Below are positions 42,247 to 51,966 of a stretch of DNA of 64,000 nt, one piece after another (position 1 is the first letter of the stretch; each line of letters begins with the position of its first letter). Below the pieces are notes generated by a model. It worked only from the letters and a program-made list of their open reading frames with translations, was not told the DNA's origin and did not search any database. This stretch comes from Balneola sp. EhC07 (lineage in GTDB: Bacteria; Bacteroidota; Rhodothermia; Balneolales; Balneolaceae): positions 1 to 64,000 of the forward strand of contig NZ_LXYG01000012.1 in NCBI RefSeq assembly GCF_001650905.1, read 5' to 3'. Made by a program: the position numbers and the translations under genes.

Positions 42247-44217
42247 ATGAACCTGGAGCAAGATAAAAATACAGACAAAGACACAAAAGATTCACCAGAG
42301 AATCCTGAAGTAACAAACGAAGAGAATTTAGCTGAGGAGAAAGCAGAAGCTCCTGAAGCAAAAGAGGAAGAAAAGATTGAGGAACCGGTTTCTTCAGAAC
42401 AAGATGAGAAAGCCGCAGTAGAGGCAGAACCTTCATCAGAAGAAAAGGATGAAGTAGAAGAAGTTGCAGAAAGTGAGAATGAGGTTGCTTCTGAAAAAGA
42501 TGAAGAAACAGAATCTCCTGATTCTGATGCCGATGATAATTCTAAGGAATATTACACGAAGATCTTAAGTAAGATCAAGGAAGTTCTGGAAACTAAAGAT
42601 TGGGGATTGATCTCAAATGAATTCTCAAACCTCTCTTTGCATATTGGTGAAGGCCCGGAACCTGATGATGAATCAAAAGCCCTGCTGAAAGAATTTGAAG
42701 AGCTAAGATCAGATTTTGAAGAACGGAAAAAAGCTCATTATGAAGAGCTGAACCGGAAGAGAGAAGAAAATCTGAAGAAAAAGAAAGAGCTTTTAAAGCA
42801 GTTTGCTGATATAGTTAATGAAGAAAAGTGGACAGCCACAAAAGAAGTTTCTCAGATAAAAAATAGTTGGGACAGAATTACTCAAATCCCAAGAGATGAA
42901 ATTGATGCTTTGAATGAAAGATTCGATTCGTTCATGAAAGAATTTGATAGCCACAAAGTAGATCGTCTGGTAAAGAAACTTGAGAAAGAAGAAGATAACC
43001 TGACATTGAAGCTTCTTTTACTGGATAAAATGGAAGCTTTGAATAAGCGTAGTGATGATTCCAAAGCTGATTTTAAGGCTTTAACAAAAGAATTCGACGA
43101 TCTTCACAGTCAATGGAGGAAAATCGGCAGAGTACCCAATGAAAAGAATCAAATGGTCTGGGACCGATTCAATGCTGCTGAAGACGCCTTCAATCAACTT
43201 CGTTTTAAGAATGATAAAGCCTACCGGGAAAAGATCGAGAAGTCTTTAAAAAAGAAGAAAAAACTGATTGCCGAAGCAGAGGCTCTGGTTGACAACGAAA
43301 ATATTGCAAAAGCGGCGCGTAAGGTTAATAAACTTCATAATGCGTGGAAAAAAGCCGGTAATCTTCCTCAAAAAGATGAAAATGAATTATGGGATAAGTT
43401 TAAAGCTGCAACCGACGCTTTCAATGAAAAGAAATCTGAAAACATTGATGTTCTCAGAGAGCAGGAAGAAAAAAACTACGACAAGAAGCTCCAGTTAATA
43501 GAACAAGCTGAGGAGATTCAGGACACTGAAGATTTTGATAAAGGTCATCAGAAAATGCAAAGCCTGATGGATCAGTGGAAGAAGATAGGTCCGGTTCAAC
43601 GAAAGAAATCTTCCAAGATCTGGAAGAAATTCAAGGCTGCAATGGATGTGTTCTATGAGCGACGCAGAGATCACTTTAAAGATCGACGTGGAGAAGAGAA
43701 GGAGAACCTTGAAAAGAAGAAAGAAATTCTAAGCAAGCTAAATGAACTAGGGTCTCATGAAGATCCGGTAAAAGCCGTTGAAGAAGCTAAGAAACTGCAG
43801 GAAGATTTTAAAAATGCCGGTTATGTCCCTATTAAATCCAAGAATAAGATATGGAAACAATACAGGGAAGCTTGCGATGTGATCTATGAACGATTCAGAT
43901 CCAGTGGTTCTGATTTGGGAATGGAAAGAGAGTTGGCCTCAGAAGGAGTGGAGCCTGCCGATCGTAAACAGGTAATAAAGCTTCGCAAAGAAAAAAGTGC
44001 TGTCCAGAAGGAAGTTTCGAAACTAGAATCAGAAAGTATTCAGTACGAGGAAGCTAAAACATACTTTAAACCAACAAATAAAGGGAATAAACTCAGAGAT
44101 GAGTTACAGGAAAAGATCGATAAAGTTGGAGAAAAGTTGGACACTAAGAAACAAAGGATATCTGAAATAAATAGAACTCTAAGAGATCTTATGAGTTCAG
44201 ACGATGAAGAAGAATAG
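42247..44217 (+). CDS. DUF349 repeat coiled-coil protein
   Basis: This 656-residue protein (from ATG 42247) begins with a very acidic Glu/Ser/Ala-rich region (about 1-105). Several DUF349 repeats of about 70-75 residues follow, each with a Trp-containing WKKIGxVP-type core (HSQWRKIGRVPNEKNQMVW, WKKAGNLPQKDENELW, WKKIGPVQRKKSSKIW, FKNAGYVPIKSKNKIW). A C-terminal coiled coil ends the protein. AAGGAAGG 9 bases before 42247 favours that start over ATG 42217. Function is unknown in most bacteria. The repeats form helical bundles that probably act as a scaffold. Confidence 0.85.
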   Translation: MNLEQDKNTDKDTKDSPENPEVTNEENLAEEKAEAPEAKEEEKIEEPVSSEQDEKAAVEAEPSSEEKDEVEEVAESENEVASEKDEETESPDSDADDNSKEYYTKILSKIKEVLETKDWGLISNEFSNLSLHIGEGPEPDDESKALLKEFEELRSDFEERKKAHYEELNRKREENLKKKKELLKQFADIVNEEKWTATKEVSQIKNSWDRITQIPRDEIDALNERFDSFMKEFDSHKVDRLVKKLEKEEDNLTLKLLLLDKMEALNKRSDDSKADFKALTKEFDDLHSQWRKIGRVPNEKNQMVWDRFNAAEDAFNQLRFKNDKAYREKIEKSLKKKKKLIAEAEALVDNENIAKAARKVNKLHNAWKKAGNLPQKDENELWDKFKAATDAFNEKKSENIDVLREQEEKNYDKKLQLIEQAEEIQDTEDFDKGHQKMQSLMDQWKKIGPVQRKKSSKIWKKFKAAMDVFYERRRDHFKDRRGEEKENLEKKKEILSKLNELGSHEDPVKAVEEAKKLQEDFKNAGYVPIKSKNKIWKQYREACDVIYERFRSSGSDLGMERELASEGVEPADRKQVIKLRKEKSAVQKEVSKLESESIQYEEAKTYFKPTNKGNKLRDELQEKIDKVGEKLDTKKQRISEINRTLRDLMSSDDEEE

Positions 44218-44281
44218 GCAGGATTTATTTGGTAGTGATAGTTAGATTTACTTATTATTACATTTAACAATACGTTGATAT

Positions 44282-45145
44282 TTGGAAAGCAACATCAAAA
44301 TAAAACTTTGGGGAGTAAGAGGTTCAACGCCATGCGCTAACCCTGAAAATATGAGGTATGGTGGTAACACCTCTTGTATTCAGATATCAATTCCTGGAAT
44401 GGACGAGTTGCTTATCGCCGATTGTGGTACAGGTTTTAGAAACCTTGGTAATGAATTAGACTCTAACGGAAATAGCTTGATGGGACGTGTATTTATTACT
44501 CATCCTCATTGGGATCATTTGCAGGGATTTCCTTTTTTCAAGCCATTCTACGATCCCAGAAACCGTTTTGAAGTGTACATGCCTCCTCAGGATGGGATAG
44601 GATGTAAAGAAATTCTTCAAGGACATCTGTCGAACACCTTTTTTCCCGTTTCTATTGATATGCTCGAGTCAGAACTTGATTGCATCACATTTGAAAAAGA
44701 GAAACTGAACTTCACTAATTATACCGTTGAGTTTATGTGGGCAAATCATACTGTGCCAACAGCAATTTTTAAATTTACCATTGGAGAGTCCGTAATCGTT
44801 TTCGCTCCTGATAACGAGCTTCCTGTTAATATAGATTCTGATAACAAAGCGTTTGTAGATGAGTTCCGGGCTTTCGTAAAAGGAGCTAATGTTTTAATTC
44901 ACGATGCTCAATTTACCAAAGAACAACATTTGGAAAGATTAGGTTGGGGACATTCGAACTGGGAAACAGTGATTGAATTGACGAAAGATCTCGGGATAAA
45001 AAGGTTGTGTTTATCTCACCATGACCCGGATCATAGCGATGATACTCTGGACAGGATAAATTCTAAAATTGCGAGTATCAAAGGTACTTCATATGTAGAA
45101 GCAACGGTGATACAAGAAGGACAGGAATTATACCTGCCCAACTAA
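44282..45145 (+). CDS. Metallo-beta-lactamase fold hydrolase (PhnP/cyclic-phosphodiesterase-like)
   Basis: This 287-residue protein has the start IKLWGVRGSTPCANPENMRY and NTSCIQI. The zinc motif is THPHWDHLQGF (HxHxDH), and LCLSHHDPDHSD supplies a late His. This subgroup includes phosphodiesterases such as PhnP and tRNA-processing-like enzymes, but the substrate here is not evident. The start is TTG at 44282. It ends 20 bases before a convergent gene. Confidence 0.87.
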   Translation: MESNIKIKLWGVRGSTPCANPENMRYGGNTSCIQISIPGMDELLIADCGTGFRNLGNELDSNGNSLMGRVFITHPHWDHLQGFPFFKPFYDPRNRFEVYMPPQDGIGCKEILQGHLSNTFFPVSIDMLESELDCITFEKEKLNFTNYTVEFMWANHTVPTAIFKFTIGESVIVFAPDNELPVNIDSDNKAFVDEFRAFVKGANVLIHDAQFTKEQHLERLGWGHSNWETVIELTKDLGIKRLCLSHHDPDHSDDTLDRINSKIASIKGTSYVEATVIQEGQELYLPN

Positions 45146-45165
45146 ATATCATTAAATGATGATTC

Positions 45166-45636
45166 TTAGAAGTAGTATCTGATACCAATTCCACCATCAG
45201 CATCGCCATCTGTATCCGGAATCAAATTAATTACCGGAGCAACTTCCAAATAGAATTCTAAGGGAGCTTCAGGTGCTAAATATGACAAACCGAGTGGGAT
45301 ACGTGCTCCAAAAAAAGTATCGTTTGAAAATATCGCTCGAGCACCGATACCATAAAAGAATGCCAAACTACCTTTTTCAACTTCAAGAGGCTTATGCCAT
45401 TGATGATCAGCGTGCACGTAAATATCATCATTCCCAGATAGTGACCAAGCCAAACCAACATCAAATGCTGTATTTTGACTGGTCCATGATTTAAGCGTAA
45501 TTCCGGTTGGTTCACCGATCATTACACCTAGTCCGGTTTTCCCCGCATTGGTATTTTGAGCAGTAGAATCGACGGTTAAAAGGCCTATAAAGACTAAGGT
45601 GAAAATTAGAAGAAACGATTTTTTGATTGTTTTCAT
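45166..45636 (-). CDS. Small outer-membrane beta-barrel-like protein
   Basis: This 156-residue protein has a signal peptide (about 1-26). The mature part consists of alternating strands (GLGVMIGEPTGITLKSWTSQ, FFYGIGARAIFSNDTFFGAR, IPLGLSYLAP) and ends GIGIRYYF with a terminal Phe, as in outer-membrane barrels. The GxMIGEPTGI motif is shared with small Bacteroidota barrel proteins such as the DUF3996 type. The function is unknown. Confidence 0.7.
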   Translation of the reverse strand: MKTIKKSFLLIFTLVFIGLLTVDSTAQNTNAGKTGLGVMIGEPTGITLKSWTSQNTAFDVGLAWSLSGNDDIYVHADHQWHKPLEVEKGSLAFFYGIGARAIFSNDTFFGARIPLGLSYLAPEAPLEFYLEVAPVINLIPDTDGDADGGIGIRYYF

Positions 45637-45719
45637 TTTTTGGTTAGTTAGTTCGTATTCAAAGAGTTAAAGGATATATTTAAGATTTTAGTTCCAAATA
45701 TTAACAACAACTAATACTC

Positions 45720-46319
45720 GTGAAAAACAAGAAAATCGTCGTATTTGTAAAAAATGCAGTTCCGGGAAAAGTGAAAACACGTTTGGCCAAAACAATTGGG
45801 GACCAAGAAGCACTGGAAGTATATTTGAGATTGCTGGAGATCACAAAAAGAGAGGTTTTAAAGGTTGATGCGAATAAAGAAGTTTGGTATGCATGGGATA
45901 TTGGTAAAGATGATATTTGGGAGGAGGAGCTGTTTTCTAAAAAGATCCAGATTGATGGTGATCTTGGAGAAAAAATGAAAAATGCATTTGAGGATTCTTT
46001 TAAAAATGGCCGCAATAAAATGGTGTTGATCGGTAGTGATTGCCCAACTTTAACAAGTAAAATTATAGAAGAAGCTTTTGCCAAGCTGGATGAGAATGAT
46101 GTTGTTTTTGGGCCATCAGAAGATGGAGGATATTATTTAATCGGAATGAGTTCGTACAAGCCTGAAGTTTTGGAAGGTATTGACTGGAGTACAGAAAGAG
46201 TTATGGAGCAAACAGAATTAAGAGCTCAAGAGAATGAAATCAAACTGGCTAAACTGCAGGTGCTGAATGATATTGACAACGAACATGATTGGAATGAGTA
46301 TTTAGCTAATCTTGATTAG
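45720..46319 (+). CDS. TIGR04282-type glycosyltransferase (DUF2064, nucleotidyltransferase fold)
   Basis: This 199-residue protein has VFVKNAVPGKVKTRLAKTIG at the start (the NTP-binding KTRL element), IGSDCPTLTSKIIEEAF and VFGPSEDGGYYLIGMS. The family occurs in arsenosugar biosynthesis clusters (TIGR04282). The start is GTG at 45720. The partner TIGR04283-type gene begins one base after its stop. No arsS radical-SAM gene is in the window, so the arsenosugar link is by family name only. Confidence 0.88.
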   Translation: MKNKKIVVFVKNAVPGKVKTRLAKTIGDQEALEVYLRLLEITKREVLKVDANKEVWYAWDIGKDDIWEEELFSKKIQIDGDLGEKMKNAFEDSFKNGRNKMVLIGSDCPTLTSKIIEEAFAKLDENDVVFGPSEDGGYYLIGMSSYKPEVLEGIDWSTERVMEQTELRAQENEIKLAKLQVLNDIDNEHDWNEYLANLD

Positions 46320-46320
46320 A

Positions 46321-47001
46321 ATGGTCAGCATTATAGTTCCGGTTTATAATGAAGAAGCAGGTTTAAAAACATTTATTTCATACCTGCAGAAACACACTTC
46401 TGGTGAAAGAGCTGAATTGATTTTTATAGATGGGGGAAGCACCGATAAGACTGTAGAAATCTGTAAGGAATTTGGTATAAAAATATACACATCACCAATA
46501 AAAGGAAGAGCGTCACAAATGAATTATGGTGCGGAAAAAAGCACCGGCGATATATTATACTTTTTACATGCAGATTCACTGCCTCCGAAAAACTTTATCA
46601 AGGATATTTTGAAAAGCATTGACGAAGATTATATAGCAGGTTGTTATCGTCTGGCTTTTGAACCGGAACTTCCATTGTTAAAGCTGTATGCCTGGTTTAC
46701 TAAGTTTGATTATGATCTGTTCAGGTTCGGAGACCAAAGTCTTTTTGTAACCAGAAAAGCGTTTGATAAGGTGGATGGTTTTGATCAAAGATTGAAAGTG
46801 ATGGAAGATCAGCAGATTGTAGTTGACTTGAAAAAAGAAGGGAAATTTAAGATTATGAATAACTCAATTATTACTTCTTCCCGCAAGTATATGAAAGTAG
46901 GGATTTTAAAACTTCAGCTGATATTTACAATTATCGTAATTTTTTACTATTTAGGAGTGAGTCAAAAGGTTATGGCAGATTTTTACTCTAAACAAGTTTA
47001 A
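46321..47001 (+). CDS. TIGR04283-type family 2 glycosyltransferase
   Basis: This 226-residue protein (from ATG 46321; TTG at 46312 is in frame but unlikely) has the GT2 fold: SIIVPVYNEEAGLKTFI, FIDGGSTDKTVEICKEF, GRASQMNYGAEKSTGDILYF and LHADSLPPKNF as the DxD-like site. A C-terminal hydrophobic helix follows (about 198-215). It pairs with the preceding TIGR04282 gene. A terminator follows. Confidence 0.9.
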   Translation: MVSIIVPVYNEEAGLKTFISYLQKHTSGERAELIFIDGGSTDKTVEICKEFGIKIYTSPIKGRASQMNYGAEKSTGDILYFLHADSLPPKNFIKDILKSIDEDYIAGCYRLAFEPELPLLKLYAWFTKFDYDLFRFGDQSLFVTRKAFDKVDGFDQRLKVMEDQQIVVDLKKEGKFKIMNNSIITSSRKYMKVGILKLQLIFTIIVIFYYLGVSQKVMADFYSKQV

Positions 47002-47029
47002 TAACGTGTTATCAAACTGTAAAACCTTC

Positions 47030-47061
47030 AATTCTAACTTCGTTTAAGTTAGAATTTTCTT
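47030..47061 (+). terminator. Terminator after the glycosyltransferase pair
   Basis: AATTCTAACTT (47030-47040) pairs perfectly with AAGTTAGAATT (47046-47056) around CGTTT and is followed by TTCTT. Confidence 0.85.
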
Positions 47062-47101
47062 ATAATTGTGCTCATTATAATCGTTAGCAATTTATCCTTA
47101 T

Positions 47102-49204
47102 TTGAAGAAGTTAATCCTACTCCTGTTAGTATTCCTGATTCCATTGTGTGTAACCGCACAAGTTCCATTTGAAAGAGCCGAGACGGACGCCGGAATTATA
47201 GGTTTATCAATTACAAACTTTGGAACATTAGGTAAACCTGATGTCCGAAATAACCCTGAAAGTGGATCAAGTATGCGCTTTCCAAGATCTACGGGAACTG
47301 AACATTTGTTCGAGGCCGGAATCTGGATAGGTGCTGACGTTGGAGGGCAAATCAGGTTATCTTCATCTTCTGTGACGAATCCTGCAGGATACTCCAGAGG
47401 CGCAAGTGGTTTTGAATTTACCTCTGAATCGGTTATTACCCGTAGGAGTTCGGATCCTGATAACGAATTCTTTTCTGTATCGGCAGTAAGTGAGCGTGAT
47501 ATTTTGGCAAGTTTTACAGATCGAAGAAGAAGCGTGAATGGAACCGAGATAACCGGACATGATAACCCGTTGTTTACAGATGTGAAATTAGAGAGCTACA
47601 ACTGGGGTTTTCCTTTTACTGAAAATTTTTCCATTCTTAAATATGATATTACAAATAACAGTGATATCCATGCACTTCCCGAGACTTGGGATAGTGTTTA
47701 TGTTGGAATGTATGCTGACCTGGTAGTGCGAAATGTAAACAGTACTACTGAAACCGGAGGAGCCTTTTTCAATAAGAACGGTGTTGGTTTTATGGATTCA
47801 CTGAATACCATGTATGCATTTGATGCAGGTTCACCGGACGACCCCAGCATTAACACATATGGGGCTGTTTCTATAGTTGGGGCGGAGTACAGAGATTCTT
47901 TTTTCCATCCTGATAATCCTGACACGCTGGATGGCAAGTTTACGGAAACCGGGTTTAATGTTCCTGATCTGGGACCAAGTTATTGGTTGTTTAGTGCCGG
48001 AGCCGGAGCTTTCACAGCGCCTTCAAACGACAATGACCGTTATGATAGAATGGCTCAGCAATTTCCATATGAAGATAATGAGAATGCGTTGAGAACAGAT
48101 GGTCAAAGCGGTAATGGAAATTATATTTCATTTATTTCCATGGGACCTTTTCCTCAGGTTGAGCCGGGGGAAACAATTACAGTATATTTCGTTTTTAGCG
48201 CTGCTTTAAAGCCGGATCAATTTCAGGGGCAAGCGGGCAAGTCTGTTGATAATGAAGATTCCAGAGTAGAGATGGTGAGCACTATAAACTCAGCCAATAG
48301 TGTATTCAGAGGCGAAGATAAAAACAAGAATGGAGTTCTTGATCCCGGTGAAGATACAGATGGAAATGGTGAATTAACTCGATATCTGTTTCCAACTCCA
48401 CCTGATAACCCAAAAACAAAAATTGTATTAGAGGCGGGTAAAGTTTCTATTTATTGGGATAAAACGGCTGAAGAGTCTGTGGATAGAGTATCAGGAGAAA
48501 TGGATTTTGAGGGGTATCGTGTTTATAGTTCAGATCTGGGGCAGGACATAAATCCAAACGCTCGATTGATCAGAGAATTTGACAAGCCAAACAACAACAT
48601 TGGTTTTGATGTGGGCTTTAATGAGGTTGAACTAGATGAGCCGGTTACTTTTGAGGGAGATACAGTTGAATATTACTATCGCTACGACCTGACTAACTTA
48701 TTAAGTGGTTGGCAATATCAGGTATCAGTAACCGCTTTTGACAGAGGAGATTCTGAGTTTGGAGTTGAAAGTTTAGAAACCAGTACAAATTCGAATGCGG
48801 TTCGTGTATTTCCCGGAACGCCTGTAAACGAAAACTTTGGTGATGATGGGTTTGAAGTAGGGGTTTATCCAAATCCTTACAAGGTAAATGCAGCATGGGA
48901 CGGACCAAATGAAGGAGACCGAAAACTTTACTTTTATAATCTTCCATCAAAAGCAGAAATAAGAATTTATACCATAGCAGGAGATATAGTTGCAGAATTA
49001 GATCACGATTCTGAAACATACAATGGAGATGTTTCCTGGTTTGATGATTTTAGTGACGACCCAAGAGTGCTTCCCGGTGGTGAGCATGCATGGGATCTGC
49101 AAAGTGAAGCAAACCAAATCTTAACAACGGGTTTATATCTATTTACCGTTAAAGATTTAACTACTGGAGAAATAGAAAAAGGAAAACTTACAATAATCAA
49201 ATAA
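47102..49204 (+). CDS. Large secreted protein with T9SS-type C-terminal tail
   Basis: This 700-residue protein has a signal peptide (about 1-19, ending CVTAQ) and no transmembrane segment. The body has several Gly/Asn/Asp-rich beta segments and a fibronectin-like region (about 440-575: YSSDLGQDIN, YRYDLTNLLSG). The tail has GVYPNPYKVNAAW, RIYTIAGDIV and the ending GLYLFTVKDLTTGEIEKGKL. This matches the type A T9SS sorting domain pattern (YPNPx ... IYxxxGxxV ... GxYxxxV). The start is TTG at 47102. It is the first gene of the locus, 11 bases from the next. The ligand is unknown. Confidence 0.75.
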   Translation: MKKLILLLLVFLIPLCVTAQVPFERAETDAGIIGLSITNFGTLGKPDVRNNPESGSSMRFPRSTGTEHLFEAGIWIGADVGGQIRLSSSSVTNPAGYSRGASGFEFTSESVITRRSSDPDNEFFSVSAVSERDILASFTDRRRSVNGTEITGHDNPLFTDVKLESYNWGFPFTENFSILKYDITNNSDIHALPETWDSVYVGMYADLVVRNVNSTTETGGAFFNKNGVGFMDSLNTMYAFDAGSPDDPSINTYGAVSIVGAEYRDSFFHPDNPDTLDGKFTETGFNVPDLGPSYWLFSAGAGAFTAPSNDNDRYDRMAQQFPYEDNENALRTDGQSGNGNYISFISMGPFPQVEPGETITVYFVFSAALKPDQFQGQAGKSVDNEDSRVEMVSTINSANSVFRGEDKNKNGVLDPGEDTDGNGELTRYLFPTPPDNPKTKIVLEAGKVSIYWDKTAEESVDRVSGEMDFEGYRVYSSDLGQDINPNARLIREFDKPNNNIGFDVGFNEVELDEPVTFEGDTVEYYYRYDLTNLLSGWQYQVSVTAFDRGDSEFGVESLETSTNSNAVRVFPGTPVNENFGDDGFEVGVYPNPYKVNAAWDGPNEGDRKLYFYNLPSKAEIRIYTIAGDIVAELDHDSETYNGDVSWFDDFSDDPRVLPGGEHAWDLQSEANQILTTGLYLFTVKDLTTGEIEKGKLTIIK

Positions 49205-49215
49205 TACTTATTACT

Positions 49216-51903
49216 ATGAAAAAACTGATACAATTTTTTGCAGTTGCTATGTTAGTAGCTTTGCCGATGTTTGTGCAAGCTCAGGACACAGTTTCTGTGA
49301 AAGAATTAAATACGTACGATGGACTTACTGAGTATTCGCAAAATGCTCTGCAAGCGCACCCTTTAAATGGGGTTACGGTAACTTATACCGGTGTAATCGT
49401 TTCAAACCCGAAAACGTCAGGTAATGCAACACCTAATGATACCAATAGTGACGGTGTAATCGATGACATTGGAAGAATACATGTTTTCATTACTGATACT
49501 GCTGCTGTTACCCAAGGTAGAGCAGGAATGTCGATTCAAATTGTAGAGAGTGATTATGAAATACTGGAAGGTTTCCAGAGAGGCGATGTAGTTACTTTTG
49601 TAGGTCGAATGACATTTTTTAACTCAACGGTTCAAATGACTGCTGATGAAGCTTCTCTCCAGGGAACTACATCTATCAACTTTCCGGAATACGCAGAATT
49701 GCTGGATCCTTGGGAAGTAACTGTAGATGAGCTTGTTACTGCAAATGGCGATGGCACTTTTCAGATGGATATTGAAAGCTATCAAAAGTATAACAATGCT
49801 TATGCAAAAATTACCGGTGCAACCGTAAGTAATATTTCGCTGGGAAGCAGAGTGGACTGGGCATTAAATCAAAATGGTTCAAGAATTTACATGTATGATA
49901 TCTCTCTTCGTTTCAGAAATGACAGAGGCCTAGGATATTTACCGGATTGGAACTATAGAAGATTACCGGGTCTTGAAGATGGATCTGATGGAAACTTTGA
50001 ACCACCTGCAGCAGGAGCGGTTGTAAACGTAAGTGGATTCTTAAATCTGCAAGGTGATGATCCTGATGGAACGGTTGCAGCAAACCAAATTTCATGGAGC
50101 ATGAGTCCGTTTGAAGATGGTGTTCTTTGGACAACCGATGACAATTCAGGAGAGCCGTTGAGATGTGTGGATGGAGAACTTTGTAATGGTGAAACTCTAA
50201 ATTGGCCAAGTGATGTTGAAGTTGTGGGTCTTCCTCCAAGTTTCAGTAATGCTGCACTATCTGACTCTACTGTAACCTCTTCAGATGCTGTTACTGTGAG
50301 TGTTGATATTACTGCTGATGGTGCTGCTACTGTTACAGGTGCAAATGTTGTGTACTCCAATGGAGACACTACAATTACTGCTGCAATGACAAATTCAGTG
50401 GGTAGTACTTATGAGTTTACATTGCCTGCTTTCGATAACTTTACACCGGTTTCATTTTATTTTGAAGCTACTGACAGCGAAGGTTTAACCGGTAGAGATC
50501 CTATTTCCGGAAACTATGGTTTCTTTGTACAGGATGAGCCTATCAATTCTATTGCTGTAATTCAAACTACGGCTGATGGAAAAGCAGGTGCAAGTCCACT
50601 TGAAGGAGCAGGACAACTTCCGGTTGATATCTCAGGAATTATTGTTTCTGACAATTCTGATGGAGTTATTATTCTTCAGGAAGCTGCTGCAGCATGGAGC
50701 GGAATTTTCTTAGAAAGAACTTCTGCAACACAAGCATTAGTTAAAGGAGACTCTATTACTGTAACATCTGCTCAAGTAGCTGAAGCTGCGGTTGCAAGTA
50801 ACTCTTTAACTCTAACTCAGCTTGTAAATCTTGAATTTACAGTTAATTCTTCAGGTAATGATACGGAACAGGTAATACCTGTGATAAGTTCTGATACAGT
50901 TCAGGCTCTGCAAAATGGCGGTGAACTTGAGAACTATGAAGGTATGGTTGTTAAGTTTGAAGATGTTCAGCTTACAGCAAGAGGTTCTTTTGGTGAGTAT
51001 ACTATGCAGAACACTGATGCTGATTCTTCAAATGGCGCCATCTTTAATGAAGATATCAGATCAACTGCTGTAGGTAACACTCAGGCAAGAGGAGATTATA
51101 ATGAGTCAGTAAGAGAAGGCAAAACTATGGATGCTTATGCTGTAGTTGCAGCTTCTTTCGGAGCTCCTAAATTCCACCCTAGAACTGCCGCTGATCTAGT
51201 TACTGAAGACAATAACTCATTTAAACCATTATTAGACTTCTCCTTAACCGGGCCGGCTGATAGTGCAAGTGTTGTAGTAGATACGGAGACCATTGAGTTT
51301 ACATGGAACTCAACGACAGATTATGATGGAGACGATGTAACTTATGGGTGGAGACTTTATAGCAACGACACTACCTCAGTTCTTTTAGATCTTGAATCGA
51401 ATTCTGATGGTACTGTGAATGCTTCATCTCCAACTTTTGAAGCAGTCGATGCAGCACTCGTTGCTCAGGGACTAGATGTTGGACAGTCAGCTGATTTCTT
51501 ATGGACTGTAGTAGTATCTGATGGTTCAGATACACTGCAAGTAAGAACTGATTTCTTTGCAGACTTTTCAGCAATGTTCAGAGTTGTTACTTTGGAAAGA
51601 GGATTGCTTACTTCAAACGATTTTGAAGAAGGAACGCCTAACACTTTTGCTTTAGAGCAAAACTATCCTAACCCTTTTAACCCAACAACAAATATTAAAT
51701 TCGCACTTCCTAAAACGGCAGATGTGACTCTTACTATTTATAACATGCTGGGGCAAAAAGTAAACACACTGATCAACGAAAAAATGACTTCCGGATTCCA
51801 TATCGTACCATTTGATGCAAGTAACCTATCAAGTGGAATGTATATTTACAGAATTCAAGCAGGTTCATTCACTAGCACTAAGAAAATGCTATTGATCAAA
51901 TAA
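49216..51903 (+). CDS. Large secreted protein with T9SS type A sorting domain
   Basis: This 895-residue protein has a signal peptide (about 1-22, ending VQAQ). Two similar OB-like segments are visible (about 33-150 and 445-540), marked by RGDVVTFVGRMTFFNSTVQ and KGDSITVTSAQVAEA, with Ig-like stretches between them. The tail is EQNYPNPFNPTTNIKFALPK, IYNMLGQKVNTL and MYIYRIQAG, a textbook T9SS type A sorting domain, so the protein should be exported to the cell surface or medium. A terminator follows. Its function is unknown. The neighbouring receptor suggests uptake or surface capture. Confidence 0.85.
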   Translation: MKKLIQFFAVAMLVALPMFVQAQDTVSVKELNTYDGLTEYSQNALQAHPLNGVTVTYTGVIVSNPKTSGNATPNDTNSDGVIDDIGRIHVFITDTAAVTQGRAGMSIQIVESDYEILEGFQRGDVVTFVGRMTFFNSTVQMTADEASLQGTTSINFPEYAELLDPWEVTVDELVTANGDGTFQMDIESYQKYNNAYAKITGATVSNISLGSRVDWALNQNGSRIYMYDISLRFRNDRGLGYLPDWNYRRLPGLEDGSDGNFEPPAAGAVVNVSGFLNLQGDDPDGTVAANQISWSMSPFEDGVLWTTDDNSGEPLRCVDGELCNGETLNWPSDVEVVGLPPSFSNAALSDSTVTSSDAVTVSVDITADGAATVTGANVVYSNGDTTITAAMTNSVGSTYEFTLPAFDNFTPVSFYFEATDSEGLTGRDPISGNYGFFVQDEPINSIAVIQTTADGKAGASPLEGAGQLPVDISGIIVSDNSDGVIILQEAAAAWSGIFLERTSATQALVKGDSITVTSAQVAEAAVASNSLTLTQLVNLEFTVNSSGNDTEQVIPVISSDTVQALQNGGELENYEGMVVKFEDVQLTARGSFGEYTMQNTDADSSNGAIFNEDIRSTAVGNTQARGDYNESVREGKTMDAYAVVAASFGAPKFHPRTAADLVTEDNNSFKPLLDFSLTGPADSASVVVDTETIEFTWNSTTDYDGDDVTYGWRLYSNDTTSVLLDLESNSDGTVNASSPTFEAVDAALVAQGLDVGQSADFLWTVVVSDGSDTLQVRTDFFADFSAMFRVVTLERGLLTSNDFEEGTPNTFALEQNYPNPFNPTTNIKFALPKTADVTLTIYNMLGQKVNTLINEKMTSGFHIVPFDASNLSSGMYIYRIQAGSFTSTKKMLLIK

Positions 51904-51917
51904 GTATATTTTGAAAT

Positions 51918-51953
51918 GGAGCTACCTTATTCTAGGTAGCTCCTTTCTTTTTT
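51918..51953 (+). terminator. Terminator or attenuator inside the envelope locus
   Basis: GGAGCTACCT (51918-51927) pairs perfectly with AGGTAGCTCC (51934-51943), followed by TTTCTTTTTT. It separates the two T9SS-tail genes from the lipoprotein and receptor genes, and could lower expression of the latter. Confidence 0.92.
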
Positions 51954-51966
51954 AATAATTTATCTC

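Noticed and set aside
49913-50369. Overlapping minus-strand ORFs inside the T9SS-tail gene
   Set aside because: They are frame shadows of a repetitive coding sequence, rich in His/Leu/Ser runs without a start context.
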